Source of the DNA: Deltaproteobacteria bacterium
GTDB taxonomy: Bacteria > Myxococcota_A > Polyangia > GCA-2747355
DNA length: 64,000 nucleotides
Direction: 5' to 3'
NCBI GenBank assembly: GCA_020633415.1
Contig: JACKDQ010000001.1
Coordinates: forward strand, 682,001-746,000
Shown here: in pieces, positions 59,590 to 64,000 of the stretch
Layout: every line of letters starts with the position of its first letter
How positions within the stretch are numbered: position 1 is the first letter of the stretch
Notes under the pieces: model-generated
Seen by the model: only the letters and a program-made list of their open reading frames with translations
Told to the model about the DNA's origin: nothing
Databases searched by the model: none
Translations under genes and position numbers: made by a program

Positions 59590-60948
59590 CTATGGTTTCG
59601 CGCGGTTGTCGATCAGTTTGGTGCGGTGGGTGATCACCTGGCCGGTTCCCGAGTGGCCGGTGCGGTGCAGCAGCACGGTGTGCTTGGCGACAACGCCAGC
59701 GGGTAGCTCGAGCCAACCGCGGGCGTCGCGCAGCGTGTTGCTGGTCCAGGTCAGGGAGATCGCGCGGTCACCAAAATAGCTGTACTTAGCGCCGTCGACG
59801 ACGTGCGAAGTGTAGAGCTTTTTGCCGTCGTAGGCTGAGGCCGGATCGAGGGCGTTGCTCAGTTGCTCGGGCAGGTTTTCGTTCCAGGTCAGATAGTCGT
59901 GGGCGTAGGGGCCAACGCCGAGCCGCTCGGAATAGACTTTGGTTGAGCTGATCGGCAGGCTGGCGACTTCGAAGCGGCCCGCTGCTGCGCCGCTCCGCTG
60001 GACATTCAGTTGCAGCGTCTGGGCGCTGTTCCGCACCGACGGCCCGTAGTTTAGCTCACGCATGTCGACCACCAAGCCCAGTTTGAGATGGCCGACTTTT
60101 CGGGACAACTTGTCGAGATAGTCGAGCGCGTATTCGCCGAGATAGCGATTGCGCAGCTGTTTTGCTTTGCGACCGGCGATGAAGGCCGTTTGGCCGTTGG
60201 CTTGCTTGAGCCGGCCGATGAAGGTCTGCTGACCATCATGGTTGCGCCAATAGACTGTGTCGTTTTTGCCGTAGGCGAATTTGCCCGGACCGAACAGCAG
60301 TGCGAAGCGCCCGGCGATGTTGATCTTGCGTTCGGCGTAGGTCTTGTTGGTGTAGCTCACGGCTTGATTGCTGCGCTGGATACCGTTGTTGCTGGTAACA
60401 ATTCGTCCCATCGCGAAAAAGTCGCGATCGATGGTGACCTCTTTGGCGCTCGGCTTGGCTGCCGGTTTGTCGGCTAAGCGCCTGAGCACCGCATCCATCG
60501 TCGCCAAGTTCGCGTTGCTGGCCAGTTGGACCCGCTGGAACTTGTAGTTGCCGACGGGGATCTGCTCACCGGCCTGCGTTTTCCAAGCCACTTCACCGCT
60601 GCGTCGGTTGCTGTAGACCAGTCTGCCCGCGCCAAACAGCTGCGTCATGAACGCTGCTGGGTCGAGTTTGCCGGCGAGCAGTCGTTTGCTCGGCGCTTGT
60701 CCGTAGCGATGAAGCGCAAGCAGCTTGGGCGCGTAAAAGCCGCCGTCGAAGGTTGGCTTGACTACCATCTTCGCTGCCAGCGCGCGGGCGATCTGGGGCA
60801 GCACCTTCTTATCGGGTCCCGGGCGGTACCAGACCTTGAAGTTGCCATTGCCAAAGCGCCGCAGTCTGCGCTCCGATCCGGCGACGGCGACCTGACTCAA
60901 CGCAGTGATCAAGACGACAAAGTAGACTCTCGTGGTCGCAATGCTCAT
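59590..60948 (-). CDS. exported protein of unknown function
   Basis: 452 residues. The signal peptide MSIATTRVYFVVLITALSQV ends at VAVAGS. The mature protein is basic, rich in Tyr, Asn and Lys, and built of beta-type segments (RRLRRFGNGNFKVWY, GNYKFQRVQLASN, LKLGLVVDMREL). No cysteines are seen. I recognise no family. It is monocistronic, with the propeller lipoprotein 86 bp downstream on the same strand. Confidence 0.6.
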   Translation of the reverse strand: MSIATTRVYFVVLITALSQVAVAGSERRLRRFGNGNFKVWYRPGPDKKVLPQIARALAAKMVVKPTFDGGFYAPKLLALHRYGQAPSKRLLAGKLDPAAFMTQLFGAGRLVYSNRRSGEVAWKTQAGEQIPVGNYKFQRVQLASNANLATMDAVLRRLADKPAAKPSAKEVTIDRDFFAMGRIVTSNNGIQRSNQAVSYTNKTYAERKINIAGRFALLFGPGKFAYGKNDTVYWRNHDGQQTFIGRLKQANGQTAFIAGRKAKQLRNRYLGEYALDYLDKLSRKVGHLKLGLVVDMRELNYGPSVRNSAQTLQLNVQRSGAAAGRFEVASLPISSTKVYSERLGVGPYAHDYLTWNENLPEQLSNALDPASAYDGKKLYTSHVVDGAKYSYFGDRAISLTWTSNTLRDARGWLELPAGVVAKHTVLLHRTGHSGTGQVITHRTKLIDNRAKP

Positions 60949-61204
60949 GGCCGCGGTGGTTGCATCGGATGTGCCATGATCGTCAGAAGTGATTACAGCA
61001 GGTTAGCCGTCTATTCTGACCAATCCAGCACCCCCTGCCGGCTGCGCTAGACAGCCGATGACTATGCAGTCGGTCAGGCGACAGTCGTTGTCGTCGGCCA
61101 TCGAAAATCGGTGAGGACAAAGGGGACAGTTCTAATGGTTGGTTAAACCAGTCGGTTTAACCAACCATTAGAACTGTCCCCTTTGTGGTCTTTGCGGTGT
61201 CCGT
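60949..61204. other. intergenic region with large palindrome
   Basis: About 255 bp between the exported-protein gene and the ABC-2 permease. Apart from the palindrome (61117-61186) I see nothing else of note. Confidence 0.4.
61117..61186. repeat. REP/REPIN-like perfect palindrome, 33-bp arms, 4-nt loop
   Basis: Two arms (61117-61149 and 61154-61186) are exact reverse complements with loop AGTC. The arms begin ACAAAGGGGACAGTTCTAAT and end in GGTTAAACC. It lies 18 bp downstream of the permease stop (minus strand), so it may also end transcription. The AAAGGGGACAGTTCTA arm and GGTTAAACC core are shared with 37963-38063. Confidence 0.75.
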
Positions 61205-61978
61205 TTAGCGGTCGGTGCGGTACTCGGTGCTCTTGACCCAGGAGATCGCTAGGATCAGCCAGAGTACGGTCATGCCAGCGATTACCGCGAGGGATATGCC
61301 TGGGGAGAGTTGCGGGTCTTTGGCGAAGAAGCTGTTGGTGTGGGGCCGATAGAGTCCGACGACCGCTAGCAGGTGTATGCCGGCCGAAACGACTTTGACC
61401 CCGGGAATCAGCCCTACGCCGATGTCGATCGCTAGCACGTAAATCAGCATCGCCGTAAGTGCGTGGTTGGTGACCAGTGACCCGAACGCCGCCGCAACGG
61501 CACCGAAGTAGCAGGCTGCCAGCAGCACGCCACCAAGCGCGCCGAGTAGCAGATCGAGCCCGGCGAAGATTTCGCTTCCGGCAGAGATCAGGTAGCAGAG
61601 CGTGATCGAGGCCAGCAACAACGTTCCGCTGAGCGTGACGTTGGCCAGGTATTTGCCGAGCGGCACCGAAAAACGTGGGATCGGCCGCGAGAACAGATAG
61701 CCGAGGGTGCGGCCCTGAACTTCTTCGGCGAGGGTCGCGGTGGCCTGCAGGCTCATCACCACCGGGATCAGATAGCGCAGGTAGTTGGTCAGCAGCATCT
61801 CGAAGAAATCGAGACCGCCGCGCCCTGAGATCAAGCCGAATGCGCTGGCGACCAGCGGCAGGGCCAAGGCGACGAGGATCACGCGCACTAGGCGGCCGCG
61901 CCGCGCGCGTCGCAAGCTGAGCGCGGCGATCTGTCGCAGCACGGTGGCCGTCGATGGCATCGCTGGCGGGTTAGGCAT
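61205..61978 (-). CDS. ABC-2 type transporter permease
   Basis: 257 residues with six hydrophobic segments (about 34-52, 66-84, 115-136, 143-166, 173-200, 228-248). The cytoplasmic stretch EEVQGRTLGYLFSRPIPRF is the ABC-2 permease mark, matching the other permease of this operon. Its start overlaps the end of the ATPase gene by eight bases, so it pairs with that ATPase. The substrate cannot be read from the sequence; such pairs serve polysaccharide, drug or heme export or copper-enzyme assembly. Confidence 0.8.
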   Translation of the reverse strand: MPNPPAMPSTATVLRQIAALSLRRARRGRLVRVILVALALPLVASAFGLISGRGGLDFFEMLLTNYLRYLIPVVMSLQATATLAEEVQGRTLGYLFSRPIPRFSVPLGKYLANVTLSGTLLLASITLCYLISAGSEIFAGLDLLLGALGGVLLAACYFGAVAAAFGSLVTNHALTAMLIYVLAIDIGVGLIPGVKVVSAGIHLLAVVGLYRPHTNSFFAKDPQLSPGISLAVIAGMTVLWLILAISWVKSTEYRTDR

Positions 61979-62921
61979 CGGCGACTCCTTCTGGCCCGCG
62001 GTTGCGCGTCAAGTACTCGAAGACCGACTGGAGATTGTTGTCGGGACTGGTCAAGGCCGCGACGGAGAAGCCGCCCTCGACGATTGCTGAGGCTAATAGC
62101 CCATAACACTGGTCGGGCATGCGCGTTTCGATCAGCAGTTCTTGATCGTCGGGAAAGTGCACCGCCGAGATCGCCGACTGTTCGACGATCGCCGCGGCGA
62201 GTTGGCGCGGGTGTTCGCAGCGTACGCTGACTTTGTGTGGGTGCTCGTCGATCATCTCGCGAATTCGGTAGATGTTGCCGTCAGCAAGCACCTGCCCTTT
62301 GTAAAGCAGAACGATCTGATCGGTCATCGCCTCGATCTCGTGCAGGATGTGGCTGGAGACCAACACGGCCTTGCCCTCTTTGCCGAGCGCTTTGATCAGC
62401 GCGACGATCTGCGCTCGCGCGACTGGGTCGCAGCCGGTCAGCGGCTCGTCGAAGAGCACCAGGTCGGGATCGTGAACGATCGCTTGGGCGAGTTTGACGC
62501 GCTGGCGCATGCCTTTGGAGTACTGGCCGATCGGCCGGTTGCGCGCGTCGCCGAGCTTGACCCGATCGAGCGCGGTACTGGCAGCGCTTTGTGCACTGCG
62601 TTTGTCGAGGCCGGAAAGCGTTGCCATCGCCGCGACGAATTCGACGGCCGTCAGGTCGTGATATATCCCGTCGTGCTCGGGGCAATGGCCGATGCGGCGC
62701 AGTGTTTCGAGGTTGCCCCAGACGGGTTCGCCAAACACTTTCAGTTCGCCCTTCGAAGGACGTAGCGCGCCGGAGAGTAGTTTGATCGCCGTCGATTTTC
62801 CGGCGCCGTTGGGGCCGAGCAGTCCGGTGACGCCGGCGCCGATCTTGACGGTGAGATCGTTGACACCGGCGATCTTGCCGTACCATTTAGAGAGCTTGTT
62901 GGTTTCGACGACGGGCGTCAT
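61971..62921 (-). CDS. ABC-2 transporter ATP-binding protein
   Basis: 316 residues from ATG 62921, which overlaps the permease stop upstream (ATGA). Walker A GLLGPNGAGKST, a Q-loop position in IGHCPEHDGIY, signature YSKGMRQRVKLAQA, Walker B LVLFDEPLTG and SSHIL are all intact. The last 90 residues are a typical C-terminal domain of single ATPases of ABC-2 exporters, ending LQSVFEYLTRN. The longer frame upstream is a shadow of the permease. Confidence 0.9.
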   Translation of the reverse strand: MTPVVETNKLSKWYGKIAGVNDLTVKIGAGVTGLLGPNGAGKSTAIKLLSGALRPSKGELKVFGEPVWGNLETLRRIGHCPEHDGIYHDLTAVEFVAAMATLSGLDKRSAQSAASTALDRVKLGDARNRPIGQYSKGMRQRVKLAQAIVHDPDLVLFDEPLTGCDPVARAQIVALIKALGKEGKAVLVSSHILHEIEAMTDQIVLLYKGQVLADGNIYRIREMIDEHPHKVSVRCEHPRQLAAAIVEQSAISAVHFPDDQELLIETRMPDQCYGLLASAIVEGGFSVAALTSPDNNLQSVFEYLTRNRGPEGVADA

Positions 62922-63808
62922 TTGATGATCTCCGCGCGGTCGAGTTGGCGCCAGAGCAGGGCCAGCGCGGCGATCGAGAATAGCACCAACATGATCACCG
63001 ACCACAGCCAGGGGATCGCGATCTCCTGAGGTCGCCCCATCAACACGCCGCCGACGACCCGCAGGTTGGTCGGAATCGAGAGCAAGGCGAGGTACGGGGT
63101 GTTGGCGACCGACGCTGTACCTTCGCCCAGCACCCAGGGGAGAAAAAACAGCGCGGTCCATCCACCCATCGCGTAGGAGGATTTGCTGGTCAGGCTAGAC
63201 AGCGCGATCGCCGGCAAGGTCAACGCGGCCGTGGCGATCAGCCCGTACGCCAGCGCGCCGAGCATCAAGCCGAGCTTGGTGCCAACAGTCAGCTCGACAC
63301 CGTCGGAAAATAGTAGCGGCATTGACGCCATCAGCAGTGCTGGTAGCAGCACCAACCCGCCGACGAGTGTGCCGACGGCGAGCAGCTTTCCGACGACGTA
63401 GTGCGACTTGCTGACCGGCCGAGCGAAGTAAAAGTGTAGCGCGCCGGTGCGTACGTCATCGGCGATCGATGCTGTTCCCGCGACAAGACTCATCGCAAAG
63501 CAAAACCAGATCTGACACCAGAAGGCGCAGTTAAAGATCCAGAACTCGGCGTTTTGCAGCATGTCGGGGACGGGGAGTTGGCGCGATCGCAGCGCCGCCG
63601 CCGAGCTCATCTTGAGAAACATCACCACGGCGCAGATCACCAGCGGGATCATCCCCAAGATGAAGATCGTTTTGACCAGCCCGCTTTTCCAAAACAGGCT
63701 GAGCGTGTTGCGACCGAGGACCGCAAACCGGCTGCTGTGTGGCAGGCGACGACCGTCGTAGGCGGCGTAGCCGATGTCGCGAATGCGCGAACCGTCGGCG
63801 CTGCTCAT
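62918..63808 (-). CDS. ABC-2 type transporter permease
   Basis: 296 residues with an N-terminal cytoplasmic part and about six helices (from about 47, then 95-115, 145-163, 180-205, 215-235, 268-288). The stretch IADDVRTGALHFYFARPVSK is the family element. The start overlaps the stop of the preceding ATPase fragment. Two ATPase/permease pairs in one operon suggest a heteromeric exporter. Confidence 0.82.
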   Translation of the reverse strand: MSSADGSRIRDIGYAAYDGRRLPHSSRFAVLGRNTLSLFWKSGLVKTIFILGMIPLVICAVVMFLKMSSAAALRSRQLPVPDMLQNAEFWIFNCAFWCQIWFCFAMSLVAGTASIADDVRTGALHFYFARPVSKSHYVVGKLLAVGTLVGGLVLLPALLMASMPLLFSDGVELTVGTKLGLMLGALAYGLIATAALTLPAIALSSLTSKSSYAMGGWTALFFLPWVLGEGTASVANTPYLALLSIPTNLRVVGGVLMGRPQEIAIPWLWSVIMLVLFSIAALALLWRQLDRAEIIK

Positions 63809-64000
63809 CTTTCGGCCTCCGGACTGTTCGTTTGCTGGGTCAGTACGCTCAAGAAAGCGTCCTCCAAACTGGCGCGCTTGGGTGCGAGGTGTCGCACTTG
63901 AATCCGCTTGTTCAGCGCGCGTTCGAAGATCAGCGCGGTAGACTGGTCGGCGGCGAGGTGAATGTGGAGCGCGCCATCGTCTTGCAGCTGCGCTTGGCAG
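63805..64000 (-). CDS. ABC transporter ATP-binding protein (3' partial)
   Basis: Only the last 64 or so codons are in the window. The end reads KRASLEDAFLSVLTQQT, the usual C-terminal SLED-x-F pattern of ABC-2-type ATPases; the Walker motifs lie beyond the right edge. TGA overlaps the ATG of the permease (ATGA). It is the first gene of the four-gene operon visible here. Confidence 0.75.
   Translation of the reverse strand, partial: CQAQLQDDGALHIHLAADQSTALIFERALNKRIQVRHLAPKRASLEDAFLSVLTQQTNSPEAER

Noticed and set aside
58691..59779. 362-codon plus-strand frame antisense to the propeller lipoprotein
   Set aside because: Repeats of Val/Ala/Asp reflect the reverse reading of the SBBP repeats.
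1..64000. tRNA genes, rRNA, CRISPR arrays, prophage, integrase or insertion sequences
   Set aside because: I looked in all intergenic gaps for T-loop sequence, regular repeats and transposase motifs and found none; only the two palindromic elements hint at mobile DNA.

Overview
The window is a GC-rich, gene-dense stretch of bacterial chromosome with no tRNA, rRNA, CRISPR array, prophage or transposase gene that I could find. The gene style points to a deltaproteobacterial or Myxococcota-like organism (inference). The reasons are long lipoproteins with cysteine repeats and SBBP-type beta-propellers, an FHA-domain sigma-54 activator, many short MacB/LolCDE-like and ABC-2 operons, a 3-ketodihydrosphingosine-reductase-like enzyme (sphingolipids), a DUF6029-like barrel, and a separate F0 operon holding only the a and c subunits.

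Layout. 1-4556: an FtsX/MacB-type ABC export operon (two permeases, the first cut by the window edge, one ATPase, one beta-barrel-like exported protein). 4620-7433: an FHA / degenerate-GGDEF / AAA+ / Fis sigma-54 activator, facing a 71-residue protein gene that has a near-consensus sigma-54 promoter and a cluster of operator-like repeats upstream; then glpE. 7484-12031: minus-strand exported proteins, a SprT-like metallopeptidase ending in a clamp-binding-like peptide, and an orphan FliD-like protein. 12414-18340: DUF819 and POT transporters, a DUF445 protein, and a MetE-core/nucleotidyltransferase pair. 18676-23661: NarL-type regulator, KDSR-like reductase, CAP lipoprotein, CgeB-like glycosyltransferase, OB-fold lipoprotein. 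23824-26700: glmS and trxB. 26753-31432: two large lipoproteins. 31679-35567: cobQ and a penicillin-acylase-family hydrolase. 35850-37726: F0 ATP synthase operon (atpZ-atpI-atpB-atpE). 38146-41449: a small lipoprotein and a LytS/LytR/oxidoreductase operon. 41473-47697: exported protein, hemL, gyrA, HD-GYP response regulator. 47836-53796: DUF2254 protein, coaX, and an EF-G paralogue with a helical-repeat partner. 54026-60948: rimO-Yip1-TlpA operon, small cysteine-rich proteins, a second seven-repeat propeller lipoprotein, an unknown exported protein. 61205-64000: a four-gene ABC-2 operon cut by the right edge.

How the genes work together. Housekeeping functions (glmS, trxB, gyrA, hemL, cobQ, coaX, rimO, F0 ATP synthase) alternate with cell-envelope and signalling genes. 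Best candidates for a closer look are the sigma-54 promoter of the small protein beside the FHA activator, the C-terminal QLSLF peptide of the SprT-like protease, the orphan FliD-like protein, and two related palindromic elements (a perfect 33-bp-arm hairpin near 61150 and an imperfect relative near 38010) that resemble REP/REPIN elements although no transposase is present. No protein was compared with a database; family names come from motifs read by eye.
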